In this document: piece by piece, positions 15,833 to 23,703 of the stretch
Numbering within the stretch: the first letter of the stretch is position 1
Layout of the letters: each line of letters begins with the position of its first letter
NCBI GenBank assembly: GCA_902799245.1
Contig: CADBZY010000002.1
Coordinates: 180,042-244,041 of the forward strand
Length of the DNA: 64,000 bases
Direction: 5' to 3'
Origin: an uncultured Ruminococcus sp.
GTDB taxonomy: Bacteria; Bacillota; Clostridia; Oscillospirales; Acutalibacteraceae
Position numbers and translations under genes: made by a program
The notes under the pieces: model-generated
The model's database searches: none
The model's input: the letters and a program-made list of their open reading frames with translations, nothing else
What the model was told of the DNA's origin: nothing

Positions 15833-16198
15833 TTACTTCTTGAGGAAGGAGAAGAAGCCCTTCTTCTCGCCGTCCTTCTTTTCCTCGGTCTTGGGAGCGT
15901 TGCGCTTGGTTTCGTTGCTGCCGATCGCCCACTTCTTGAGCTTGAGCTTGTTGCGGTCTGCGCCTGTCTCGATCACAAGATCCTCGTCCTTGACGCTGAC
16001 GACCTTACCCACAATGCCGCCGATGGTGACAATGGTATCGCCGACATCGATGGAGTTTCTCATTTCCTCTTCCTTTTTCTTCTGCTTGGACTGAGGTCTG
16101 ATGAGAATGAAGTAGAATACAGCGATGATAAGACCGTAGAGAAGAATCATGGTCATCATTCCGCCGCCGCCTGCGCCGGTAAATCCGAAAAGTGTCAT
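15833..16198 (-). CDS. yajC: Preprotein translocase subunit YajC
   Basis: 121 residues from ATG 16198, which has TTGGAGG 9 bases upstream. One membrane helix (MTMILLYGLIIAVFYFILIRPQ) leads into the YajC signature: PQSKQKKKEEEMRNSIDVGD and IVTIGGIVGKVVSVKDED. The Lys-rich C-terminus is normal for clostridial members. YajC associates with the SecDF part of the Sec translocon. It lies between tgt and the TIGR04086/SCIFF genes, its usual place in this class. Confidence 0.95.
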   Translation of the reverse strand: MTLFGFTGAGGGGMMTMILLYGLIIAVFYFILIRPQSKQKKKEEEMRNSIDVGDTIVTIGGIVGKVVSVKDEDLVIETGADRNKLKLKKWAIGSNETKRNAPKTEEKKDGEKKGFFSFLKK

Positions 16199-16317
16199 TT
16201 TGTTTGCCTCCAAAATAAATTTTTTATCCATTATAGCAACTATTCATCAAAAGTGCAAGTCAATTTTTGAAGAAAGCCGCCGCAAATGTAAATATTCCGT
16301 AAACGCAAGGGGAAACA

Positions 16318-17448
16318 TTACAGCCTTCTGCCGAGAATTTCTCTCTGCCCGCGGTAGAATTCTTCGTAGCGTCCCTCCGCAAGCGCCGCCCTGATCTTTT
16401 CCATGAGGGTGTTGTAGAAATACAGATTGTGCATGACGGTCAACCGCATGGCGAGCATTTCGCCGCTCTTGATGAGGTGGTGAATGTACGCCCTGGAATG
16501 CTTCCGGCAGGTCGGACAGTCGCAGGCTTCGTCAAGCGGACGCTCGTCAAGCCTGTATTTGGCGTTGTTCATGTTGATAACGCCCTGCGACGTGAAAATA
16601 TGCCCGTGTCGCGCGTTGCGGGAAGGCATCACGCAGTCGAAGAGATCGACGCCGCGGTATACCGCTTCCAGAATATTGACCGGCGTGCCGACGCCCATCA
16701 GATAACGCGGCTTGTCCTGCGGCATGAAGGGTTCCACCGTTTCGATGATGTCGTACATCACTTCCGCCGGCTCGCCTACCGCAAGGCCGCCGATGGCGTA
16801 GCCGTTCAGATCAAGCTCCGCGATTTCCTTCATATTGTCTATGCGGATGTCCTTGTAGGTGCCGCCCTGGTTGATGCCGAAAAGCATCTGGTGCCTGTTG
16901 ATGGTGGTTTCAAGGGAATTCAGCCTGTCCATTTCCGCCTTGCAGCGTTTCAGCCAGCGGATCGTGCGGTCGGAGCTTTTTTTAACGTAATCGTAGGGCG
17001 AAGGATTCTCCACACATTCATCGAACGCCATGGCAATCGTCGAGGCGAGATGCGACTGAATCTGCATACTTTCCTCCGGCCCCATGAAGATTTTATGCCC
17101 GTCGATGTGGGAACGGAAGTTGACCCCTTCCTCGGTAATCTTGCGAAGCTGCGCAAGGGAAAACACCTGGAATCCGCCGCTGTCGGTGAGAATCGGCCCG
17201 TCCCAGCCGGTAAACTTATGCAGACCGCCGAGCGTATGGACATTCTGGTCGCCCGGGCGCAGATGAAGGTGGTATGTATTGCAGAGCTGCACCTGACAGT
17301 GAAGCTCCTTTAAGTCGTAAGCCGACACCGCCCCGCGAATGGCGCCCGTGGTGGCGACGTTCATAAACGCCGGCATATGCACCGTGCCGTGAACGGTCTC
17401 AAAATCGCCCAGCCGGGCGTGTCCTTCCTGTTTGATGAGTTTGTACAA
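16318..17448 (-). CDS. tgt: tRNA-guanine transglycosylase
   Basis: 376 residues. Catalyses exchange of guanine 34 for preQ1 in tRNAs with GUN anticodons, on the way to queuosine. Seen: HMPAFMNVATTGAIRGAV at the N-terminus, DSGGFQVFSLA with the general-acid Asp, GINQGG, GYAIGGLAVGE, the nucleophile Asp in VDLFDCVMPSRNARHG, and the zinc site CDCPTCRKHSRAYIHHL. TTG 17448 is the likely start: AGGAGG lies 7 bases before it and MYKLIKQEGHARLGDF is the usual N-terminus; the longer frame begins inside the ribosome site. The partner queA lies 1.3 kb upstream, with two toxin-antitoxin pairs between. Confidence 0.96.
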   Translation of the reverse strand: MYKLIKQEGHARLGDFETVHGTVHMPAFMNVATTGAIRGAVSAYDLKELHCQVQLCNTYHLHLRPGDQNVHTLGGLHKFTGWDGPILTDSGGFQVFSLAQLRKITEEGVNFRSHIDGHKIFMGPEESMQIQSHLASTIAMAFDECVENPSPYDYVKKSSDRTIRWLKRCKAEMDRLNSLETTINRHQMLFGINQGGTYKDIRIDNMKEIAELDLNGYAIGGLAVGEPAEVMYDIIETVEPFMPQDKPRYLMGVGTPVNILEAVYRGVDLFDCVMPSRNARHGHIFTSQGVINMNNAKYRLDERPLDEACDCPTCRKHSRAYIHHLIKSGEMLAMRLTVMHNLYFYNTLMEKIRAALAEGRYEEFYRGQREILGRRL

Positions 17449-17466
17449 TTGTGTTCCTCCTGCCAA

Positions 17467-17790
17467 CTATATATATTTATCCCTGTCACGTCCCGCATAC
17501 AAAATACGCCGAACTTCCATAATATTATCTGTTTCCTCTACCCTGACAACATAATAAATAACGTAGTTTTTAACGTATATTCTATAATACGGATACTGCA
17601 AATACACACTGGGAACATATTTTTCATATGATTCAGGATTATTCAATCGCTTATATATAGCGACATCAATTTGCTTAACAAGCGATTCCGCTGCAACAGG
17701 ATTGTCCAATTGATCGCAAAGATAAAGAACTATTTCTTCCAAATCATCATAAAACGTACTTAAAAACCTCAATTTATACTTTGCGTTCAT
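17467..17790 (-). CDS. RelE/ParE family toxin
   Basis: 107 residues. Typical ParE/RelE outline: YKLRFLSTFYDDLEEIVLYL at the N-terminus, a helical hairpin, and a C-terminal sheet with YYRIYVKNYVIYYVV and VRRILYAGRDRDKYI. Toxins of this superfamily either cut ribosome-bound mRNA or poison gyrase; the sequence does not settle which. It overlaps the antitoxin gene by 17 bases. Its coding DNA is AT-richer than that of tgt and queA, in line with recent acquisition. Confidence 0.88.
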   Translation of the reverse strand: MNAKYKLRFLSTFYDDLEEIVLYLCDQLDNPVAAESLVKQIDVAIYKRLNNPESYEKYVPSVYLQYPYYRIYVKNYVIYYVVRVEETDNIMEVRRILYAGRDRDKYI

Positions 17791-18058
17791 TGATTAATCT
17801 CCTGATTCTTCCGAATACTTCCTCATGTGTCATTCTCTCATTTGTATTCCTTGCAATCTCATCAGCCTCAAGCAGCTTTTTTTCTACATACTTATCATAT
17901 TCCATCTGATTGATAAGTTCTGAGTATTGCGTCAAGCTCAGGACAACCATCCTTCCATATCCGTTTTCTGTAAGATAAACAGGATTGCCGCTTTGCACGG
18001 TATTTTCTATCTCGGGAAAATTGTCCCTTAAATCTGTAACAGGTCTGATGTCAATCAT
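17774..18058 (-). CDS. Phd/YefM family antitoxin
   Basis: 94 residues. The N-terminal DNA-binding half (IRPVTDLRDNFPEIENTVQS, then PVYLTENGYGRMVVLSLTQY) is the Phd/YefM fold; the C-terminal acidic and basic helix would bind the toxin. It lies upstream of the ParE/RelE-like toxin, the usual order, and is likely to repress its own operon. Confidence 0.9.
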   Translation of the reverse strand: MIDIRPVTDLRDNFPEIENTVQSGNPVYLTENGYGRMVVLSLTQYSELINQMEYDKYVEKKLLEADEIARNTNERMTHEEVFGRIRRLINERKV

Positions 18059-18087
18059 TCTTTATTCCTCCTCTGCTTTGCACTATT

Positions 18088-18366
18088 TCAAAACAAATCG
18101 CTGTGTGTGCCTGTTCTGATCAATTCGAGAACCAATCTGTCTGAATAAACCTTATAAATCAGCAACCAGTCGGGTTTTATGTGACACTCCCGCATATTTT
18201 TATAATTTCGGGAATTCTCCAATGGATGGTCTCTGTATTTTTCCGGAAGAGGTTGTTCAGCAGACAACAATGTAATTACTTCCTCCAATGCTTTTGGGTT
18301 ACAGCCCTTTTTTATCGCTAACTTGAAATCCTTCTTGAACTGACCGGTAAATTCTATTCTAAGCAT
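18088..18366 (-). CDS. YafQ family toxin
   Basis: 92 residues. Matches YafQ/RelE mRNA interferases: RIEFTGQFKKDFKLAIKKG at the N-terminus, LPEKYRDHPLENSRNYKNMRE in the middle with the conserved His/Leu pattern, then ECHIKPDWLLIYKV and LVLELIRTGTHSDLF, where the C-terminal His and Phe are catalytic in YafQ. It cuts ribosome-bound mRNA when free of its antitoxin. The start overlaps the end of the antitoxin gene by 8 bases. Confidence 0.92.
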   Translation of the reverse strand: MLRIEFTGQFKKDFKLAIKKGCNPKALEEVITLLSAEQPLPEKYRDHPLENSRNYKNMRECHIKPDWLLIYKVYSDRLVLELIRTGTHSDLF

Positions 18367-18625
18367 TGAGTGCCTCCATCAGTTCCTCCACACTGTCAAA
18401 AGGTCCGTAAAGGTCTTCCCCCTTTTCAGCCGCATCCATTGCCGCTAAAGTAGCTTCATTCGGTGACTGACGTGTGATTTCAAAAGGCATAGCGTGTTCC
18501 CAGATCGCCTGACGGAAGAAAATGGTCACCGCTGTGGATAAATCCATGCCGAATTCCGCAAAGAGTTCCTGAGCCTGCCGCTTGGTTTCCGCGTCGATAC
18601 TGATGTTGGCTGTCGTCTTTGCCAT
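18359..18625 (-). CDS. RelB/DinJ family antitoxin
   Basis: 88 residues from ATG 18625 (AGGGGG upstream). Ribbon-helix-helix start AKTTANISIDAETKRQAQ and LSTAVTIFFRQAIWEHAMPF are RelB/DinJ hallmarks. Paired with YafQ downstream. It is the first gene of the second of two adjacent modules, both on the minus strand and both inserted between queA and tgt. Confidence 0.93.
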   Translation of the reverse strand: MAKTTANISIDAETKRQAQELFAEFGMDLSTAVTIFFRQAIWEHAMPFEITRQSPNEATLAAMDAAEKGEDLYGPFDSVEELMEALNA

Positions 18626-18715
18626 AATGATAACCCCCTGTCTTTTCTTTCCTTTATTATAAAATATTCTTCCGGTTTTGTCAATCATTATGCGTATATT
18701 GTAATTATATTATGC

Positions 18716-19741
18716 TTATAATATCGCCATCGCATCCCCGAAGGAAAAGAATCTGTACCTTTCCTCCACCGCAACCTTGTAGGCGTTCATCACGTTGTCA
18801 AAGCCCGCGAATGCCGACACCAGCATGATCAGCGTGCTTTCGGGCAGGTGGAAATTGGTGATAAGTCCGTCGATCACCTTGAACTGATAGCCCGGATAAA
18901 TGAAAATCTGCGTCCATCCGTCGTCCGGCTGAATCTGTCCGTCGATGACCGGACAGGATTCCAACGTGCGGCAGCTTGTCGTGCCGACGGAGATGACCCT
19001 TCCGCCGCTCCGGTGGGTTTCGTTGATGAGGTCGGCGGTTTCCTTCGGCAGGCAGTAATGCTCGGAATGCATGACGTGATTGTTCACGTCGTCCACTTTC
19101 ACCGGACGGAAGGTGCCGAGTCCGACGTGCAGGGTGACGGTGCCGATTTTCACTCCTTTGGCGCGGACTGCGTCGAGCAGCTCATTGGTGAAATGCAGTC
19201 CGGCGGTCGGCGCCGCCGCGGAACCGAGTTCACGGGAATACACCGTCTGATAGCGCTCCCTGTCCTCCAGTTTTTCGGTGATGTAAGGCGGCAGCGGCAT
19301 TTGTCCGATGCGGTCGAGCACCGAGAAGAATTCGTCCTCGCATTCAAAGCGCACGATTCTGTTGCCGTCGTCCAGCACTTCAATGACTTCGCCGATCATC
19401 AGCCCTTCGCCGAAGACAAACCGCGTGCCTACCTTGGCGCGTTTGCCGGGCTTGGTCAGACATTCCCACACCTTCTGCTCCTTCTGGGTCAGCAGCAGGA
19501 ATTCGTTGACCGAATCGCCGCCCTCCTTCACCCCGAAGATTCGCGCCGGAAGGACACGGGAATCGTTGACGATCAGACAGTCGCCGGGGTTCAGAAATTC
19601 GATCACGTCGCGGAATATTTTATGCTGCAGCGCTCCGCTCTGTCTGTCCATCACCATCAGGCGGGAGGAATCTCTCGGCTCCACCGGATGCTGCGCTATC
19701 AGTTCCTGCGGAAGGTCATAATAAAAATCGGAAGTTTTCAT
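18716..19741 (-). CDS. queA: S-adenosylmethionine:tRNA ribosyltransferase-isomerase
   Basis: 341 residues from ATG 19741; the frame to 19864 is leader. Converts preQ1 in tRNA to epoxyqueuosine with S-adenosylmethionine as ribosyl donor, acting after Tgt. Family motifs: [24 protein letters not shown] split over the first 30 residues, [63 protein letters not shown] and [15 protein letters not shown]. The gene normally sits close to tgt, as in this window, but here 1.3 kb of toxin-antitoxin genes separates them. Confidence 0.96.
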   Translation of the reverse strand: MKTSDFYYDLPQELIAQHPVEPRDSSRLMVMDRQSGALQHKIFRDVIEFLNPGDCLIVNDSRVLPARIFGVKEGGDSVNEFLLLTQKEQKVWECLTKPGKRAKVGTRFVFGEGLMIGEVIEVLDDGNRIVRFECEDEFFSVLDRIGQMPLPPYITEKLEDRERYQTVYSRELGSAAAPTAGLHFTNELLDAVRAKGVKIGTVTLHVGLGTFRPVKVDDVNNHVMHSEHYCLPKETADLINETHRSGGRVISVGTTSCRTLESCPVIDGQIQPDDGWTQIFIYPGYQFKVIDGLITNFHLPESTLIMLVSAFAGFDNVMNAYKVAVEERYRFFSFGDAMAIL

Positions 19742-19857
19742 AATTCTTCGTTCATCCTTTTTTTGTTCAAAGTAATGCGCACAGGTTGAAATCCCGCGGC
19801 ATATTATATGTAAAAACAAGAAAAAACAAGCAAAATCGGCGATTTGCCGCAAACCCC

Positions 19858-19885
19858 TTGACATTTGGCGATAATGCGTTATAAT
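19858..19885 (+). promoter_or_regulatory. Sigma-A promoter of the lysine operon
   Basis: TTGACA at 19858-19863 and TATAAT at 19880-19885, 16 bases apart. Transcription would begin near 19892, about 20 bases before the riboswitch aptamer. Confidence 0.85.
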
Positions 19886-19912
19886 CTACTTAAAGACGAT
19901 AAAATTAAAAAT

Positions 19913-20217
19913 TCTGATAGAGGTGCGGCATTCAAAAGAGTATCTCCGACCGAGGCAGCCATTGCCGTCAGCAGGTCGGTGGGAAAGGTTGTGCCGCCGA
20001 AGGGCTTTTCCTTGTATGGCTGGATAAGCGCCTGGGTGTGCGGTCAACAGCCGTTCAACTGTCATCATGCGTGATGGAGTGCTACTCAGATAATAATAGC
20101 GGTCGGTTTTGACAGGGATTGCTTGAAAGCAGCAGACAGCTGCATTCAGTTGCACTCCAAAGGCGACAGTTACTATTATAACGCATAGATGACCGGTTAT
20201 CAACCGGTTTTTTGTTT
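19913..20217 (+). promoter_or_regulatory. Lysine riboswitch (L box) controlling asd-dapA-dapB
   Basis: The leader shows the L-box core in order: GATAGAGGTGCGG (19916 on), AAGAGTA, GGTGGGAAAGG, GCCGAAGGG and TGGCTGGATAAGC, closed by a P1 helix of TCTGA (19914 on) with TCAGA (20086-20090). Lysine binding stabilises P1 and lets the terminator at 20192 form; without lysine an alternative pairing in 20091-20190 should prevent it. The genes downstream make lysine and diaminopimelate, which fits. The ORFs that can be drawn through this stretch are not genes. Confidence 0.95.
20192..20217 (+). terminator. Expression-platform terminator of the lysine riboswitch
   Basis: Stem ACCGGTT (20192-20198) with AACCGGT (20202-20208), loop ATC, then a T run, 65 bases before the asd start codon. 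Confidence 0.88.
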
Positions 20218-20272
20218 TTTTGTTTTATTTGTCAACAATACATCATTTATTCTTTTGGAGGTCTGTAATTTT

Positions 20273-21355
20273 ATGAAGCAGTCTTATAATGTAGGCATTA
20301 TCGGTGCAACAGGCATGGTCGGTCAGCGTTTTGCAACGCTTCTTTCGGGTCATCCGTGGTTCAAAGTGACGGCACTCGCCGCCAGCGCACGCTCCGCAGG
20401 CAAAACTTACAAAGAGGCCGTCGGCTCCCGCTGGAAGCTGGCAACGCCCATGCCCGCAGAGATGGAAGACATGATGATTCTCGACGCGGACGCCGACATC
20501 GAAAAAATCACCGCTGCGGTTGACTTCGTATTCTGCGCTGTCGATATGAAAAAGGACGAAATCCGCGCCCTGGAAGAAAAATACGCAAAGCATGAGTGTC
20601 CCGTCATGTCCAACAACAGCGCGAACCGCTTCACCGAGGATGTTCCCATGATCATCCCCGAAATCAACGCAGACCACTCCCAGATCATCGAAGCGCAGCG
20701 CAAACGCCTCGGCACCAAACGCGGCTTTATCTCCGTCAAATCCAACTGCTCCATCCAAAGCTACGTTCCTGCCCTCACTCCCCTGCTCGAGTACGGCGTT
20801 CAGGACGTTCTCGCCTGCACCTATCAGGCAATCTCCGGCGCCGGCAAGAATTTCGAGACATGGCCGGAAATGGTTGACAACCTCATTCCCTTCATCGGCG
20901 GCGAGGAAGAGAAGTCCGAGAAGGAGCCACTCAAAGTCTGGGGCAAATACGCTGACGGCAAGATCACTCTCCGCGACGACATCCGCATCACCACACAGTG
21001 TCTGAGAGTTCCCGTTTCCGACGGTCACACCGCGGCCGTATTTGTACGTTTCAAGAATAAGCCCACCATCGAGGAAATCAAGGCAAAATGGGCTGCCTTC
21101 TCCGGCGAACCCCAGAAGCTGAATCTCCCCAGCGCTCCCAAGCAGTTCATCCACTACTTCGAGGAGGACAACAGACCCCAGGCAAAGCTCGACCGCAATC
21201 TGGAAGGCGGCATGGCTGTCAGCTGCGGCCGTCTGCGCGAAGACACCCAGTACGACTACAAATTCGTCTGCCTCTCCCACAACACCCTTCGCGGAGCAGC
21301 CGGCGGCGCTGTCCTCATGGCGGAACTCCTCTGCGCACAGGGATGGCTCGACTGA
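20273..21355 (+). CDS. asd: Aspartate-semialdehyde dehydrogenase, archaeal type
   Basis: 360 residues from ATG 20273 (TTGGAGG upstream); the frame to 20189 crosses the terminator. It reduces 4-phospho-aspartate to aspartate semialdehyde with NADPH. Nucleotide motif GIIGATGMVGQRFATLL at the start; the catalytic thiol is Cys159 in VKSNCSIQ, and the catalytic His lies in VSDGHTAAVFVRF. The ending SHNTLRGAAGGAVLMAELL is characteristic. Its length and motifs follow the archaeal/fungal-like subgroup rather than E. coli Asd. First gene of the riboswitch-controlled operon. Confidence 0.96.
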   Translation: MKQSYNVGIIGATGMVGQRFATLLSGHPWFKVTALAASARSAGKTYKEAVGSRWKLATPMPAEMEDMMILDADADIEKITAAVDFVFCAVDMKKDEIRALEEKYAKHECPVMSNNSANRFTEDVPMIIPEINADHSQIIEAQRKRLGTKRGFISVKSNCSIQSYVPALTPLLEYGVQDVLACTYQAISGAGKNFETWPEMVDNLIPFIGGEEEKSEKEPLKVWGKYADGKITLRDDIRITTQCLRVPVSDGHTAAVFVRFKNKPTIEEIKAKWAAFSGEPQKLNLPSAPKQFIHYFEEDNRPQAKLDRNLEGGMAVSCGRLREDTQYDYKFVCLSHNTLRGAAGGAVLMAELLCAQGWLD

Positions 21356-21440
21356 AGCGCTCACGTTCGTTCGCTTTAGTGAATAATGAATACTGAATAA
21401 TGAATAGTGAATAGTTTCGGAGCGCTTCGCGCTGGAATAT
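21356..21440 (+). repeat. Stop-codon-linked intergenic repeat, copy 2 (short form)
   Basis: Starts on the base after the asd TGA with AGCGCTCACGTTCGTTCGC, then four to five GAATA(A/G)TGAATA units and the hairpin GGAGCGCTTCGCGCTGGA near 21419-21434. AGCGCTC at the left end can pair with GAGCGCT at 21420, closing a stem around the AT-rich units. Confidence 0.8.
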
Positions 21441-21533
21441 ATGTTTTTTATTCGGTACTTTATTTCTCGTTTGGAATACAATAGTTAATATAGAGATTTT
21501 CATAGAAATAATTTAAGAAAGAAGGACTGTCGC

Positions 21534-22421
21534 TTGAAGAACACAATTTTTACCGGCGCGGGCGTTGCTATCGTCACTCCTATGAACGAGGACGGCTCGG
21601 TGAATTTCGACGCTTACGCTGATCTGATTGATTTCCAGATTGAAAACAAGACCGACGCTATCATCACCTGCGGCACCACCGGCGAATCCTCTACCCTCAG
21701 CGATGACGAACACCGCGAGGTCATCAAGTTTGCCATTGAACAGACCGCCGGCAGAGTTCCCGTTATCGCCGGAACAGGCAGCAACGATACCAAGTACGCC
21801 ATTGAGCTTTCACAGGCAGCCGGAGAAATGGGCGCGGACGGATTGCTGCTCGTCACTCCCTACTACAACAAGACCTCGCAGCGCGGACTGGTCGCTCACT
21901 TCGGCATGATCGCCGAGAGCGTCAAGACGCCGATGATCCTCTACTCCGTGCAGAGCAGAACCGGCGTGAACATCGCTCCCGAAACCGCGTTCGAGCTTTC
22001 CAAGTACGACAACATCGTCGCCATCAAGGAAGCAAGCGGCAACATCTCGCAGGTTGCCAAGATCCGCGCACTCTGCGGCGACAACCTCGATGTGTACTCT
22101 GGCAACGACGATCAGATCGTTCCGCTGCTTTCTCTGGGCGGCAAGGGCGTTATCTCGGTGCTTTCCAACGTCGCTCCCGAGGTGGCCCACAACATCTGCC
22201 AGTTCTACTTTGACGGCAAGGTGGAGGAAAGCATGAAGCTCCAGCTCGAATACCTCGATCTCTGCAACGACCTCTTTGTCGACGTCAACCCGATTCCCGT
22301 CAAGGAAGCCCTCAACATGATGGGCATGAACGCCGGCCCCTGCCGTATGCCTCTCTGCGAAATGACCGACGCTGCCAAGGATAAGCTCGCAGCCACTCTC
22401 GCAAGACACGGACTGCTGTGA
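21534..22421 (+). CDS. dapA: 4-hydroxy-tetrahydrodipicolinate synthase
   Basis: 295 residues. Condenses pyruvate with aspartate semialdehyde. TTG 21534 is the start, with GAAGGA upstream. Active site: CGTTGESSTLSDDE (residues 46-59), Tyr110 in TPYYNK, Arg142 in SRTGVNI and the Schiff-base Lys165 in IVAIKEASGN. The segment YSVQSRTGV differs from the common YNVPSRTGV, a small departure next to the substrate pocket. Second gene of the lysine operon, separated from both neighbours by dispersed repeats. Confidence 0.96.
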   Translation: MKNTIFTGAGVAIVTPMNEDGSVNFDAYADLIDFQIENKTDAIITCGTTGESSTLSDDEHREVIKFAIEQTAGRVPVIAGTGSNDTKYAIELSQAAGEMGADGLLLVTPYYNKTSQRGLVAHFGMIAESVKTPMILYSVQSRTGVNIAPETAFELSKYDNIVAIKEASGNISQVAKIRALCGDNLDVYSGNDDQIVPLLSLGGKGVISVLSNVAPEVAHNICQFYFDGKVEESMKLQLEYLDLCNDLFVDVNPIPVKEALNMMGMNAGPCRMPLCEMTDAAKDKLAATLARHGLL

Positions 22422-22581
22422 CGCTCGCCTGTCGGCTCGCTAACTTAAAATTGAAGACTGAAAACTGAAAAATGAATAATAGTGGAGCCCACGTGCAAGC
22501 ACGATGCTGGATTGTATCTTTCAAGCCCGTAAGGGCTTCCGACATTATTCATTCTTAAGTCTTCAGTTTTCAGTCTTCAGT
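22422..22581 (+). repeat. Stop-codon-linked intergenic repeat, copy 3 (long, divergent)
   Basis: Begins on the base after the dapA TGA with CGCTCGCCTGTCGGCTCGCTAA. The rest is a long inverted repeat: GAAGACTGAAAACTGAA... and ATGAATAAT on the left pair with ATTATTCAT... and TTCAGTTTTCAGTCTTC on the right, around 60 bases of unrelated sequence. The second GC-rich end found in copies 4 and 5 is missing. Confidence 0.75.
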
Positions 22582-22680
22582 AATTTGATATATTTGCATG
22601 CTTTCGGTTGTAATTCCGGCCGGAAGCATGTGTTGTAATAGGGGATTTTTAAAAAAATATTGAAAGGATGTACAAAAATA

Positions 22681-23439
22681 ATGACAAAAATCATTCTCTG
22701 CGGCTGCAACGGCAAAATGGGCGCAGCCATTACCGGCATTGTCAGCGAGCGCGACGATTGCGAAATTGTCGCCGGTGTTGACGTGAACACAGCCAACACG
22801 CACGGCTATCAGGTGTATGCAAACATCGCCGACGTGGTGGAAAAGGCCGACGTCATCATCGACTTCTCCCATCCAAGCACGCTGGATTCCATTCTCGCCT
22901 ATGCCGTTGAAAAGCAGATGCCCGCCATTCTCTGCACTACCGGCTATTCCGAGGTGCAGAACAGGCAGATTGAGGAAACCGCAAAAAAAATTGCGCTCTT
23001 CCATTCCGGCAATATGTCCCTCGGCATCAATCTGCTGATTGCGCTCTCCCGCAAGGCGGCACAGATTCTCGGCGGCAGCTTTGATGTGGAAATCGTTGAA
23101 AAACACCACAATCAGAAGCTCGACGCCCCCAGCGGCACCGCTCTGATGATCGCCAAAGCCATCAGCGAAGAACTTCCCTACGATTCCCGCTACGAATACG
23201 ACCGCCACAGCGTCCGCAGAAAGCGCGAACGCAGCGAAATCGGCATTCATTCCGTGCGCGGCGGCAGCATCGTCGGCGAACACGAAGTCATCTTCGCCGG
23301 ACATGACGAAGTCGTCACCATCGCCCACAGCGCGCAGTCCAAGGGCGTATTCGCCGCCGGAGCGGTCAACGCCGCCGTCTTTATGGCAGGCAAGCCCGCC
23401 GGACTTTACGATATGAATGACCTGATTGCAGAAGCGTAA
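22681..23439 (+). CDS. dapB: 4-hydroxy-tetrahydrodipicolinate reductase
   Basis: 252 residues from ATG 22681, after AAAGGA. Reduces the DapA product to tetrahydrodipicolinate with NAD(P)H. Nucleotide motif CGCNGKMGAAI at the N-terminus, IDFSHPST, CTTGYSE, the catalytic HH and Lys in VEKHHNQKLDAPSGTAL, and GEHEVIFAGHDE. Last gene of the lysine operon. The product feeds both lysine and, through diaminopimelate and dipicolinate, the peptidoglycan and spore core. Confidence 0.96.
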   Translation: MTKIILCGCNGKMGAAITGIVSERDDCEIVAGVDVNTANTHGYQVYANIADVVEKADVIIDFSHPSTLDSILAYAVEKQMPAILCTTGYSEVQNRQIEETAKKIALFHSGNMSLGINLLIALSRKAAQILGGSFDVEIVEKHHNQKLDAPSGTALMIAKAISEELPYDSRYEYDRHSVRRKRERSEIGIHSVRGGSIVGEHEVIFAGHDEVVTIAHSAQSKGVFAAGAVNAAVFMAGKPAGLYDMNDLIAEA

Positions 23440-23480
23440 TCACTTAGTCGTTTTAAACAAATTTAATAAATTAAAATTGT

Positions 23481-23530
23481 GCGATTTGCGAGAGCCATTT
23501 CATGTGAATTCCCTCGCAAATCGCCTTTTC
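23481..23530 (+). terminator. Terminator of the lysine operon
   Basis: A 12-bp stem, GCGATTTGCGAG (23481-23492) with CTCGCAAATCGC (23513-23524), followed by CTTTTCTTT. Confidence 0.85.
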
Positions 23531-23638
23531 TTTGTCAAAAATCCATATGAATTGACCGCACTGTTAAAAGATGTTTTTTGATAATAGCACAATCGAACCG
23601 AAGCAATGAATATTTGGCACATTCGTTATTTTTACGAA

Positions 23639-23667
23639 TTGACATAACGGTAAAAAAATAATAAAAT
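23639..23667 (+). promoter_or_regulatory. Sigma-A promoter of the pyrophosphatase gene
   Basis: TTGACA (23639-23644) and TAAAAT (23662-23667) with a 17-base spacer, 37 bases before the start codon; AAGGAAGGG lies just before the ATG. Confidence 0.8.
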
Positions 23668-23703
23668 AAAAGTAGAAATTCCAAACAGGAAAGGAAGGGT
23701 TAT

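Noticed and set aside
19865..20203. Short frames on both strands upstream of asd
   Set aside because: They lie within the lysine riboswitch and its expression platform.
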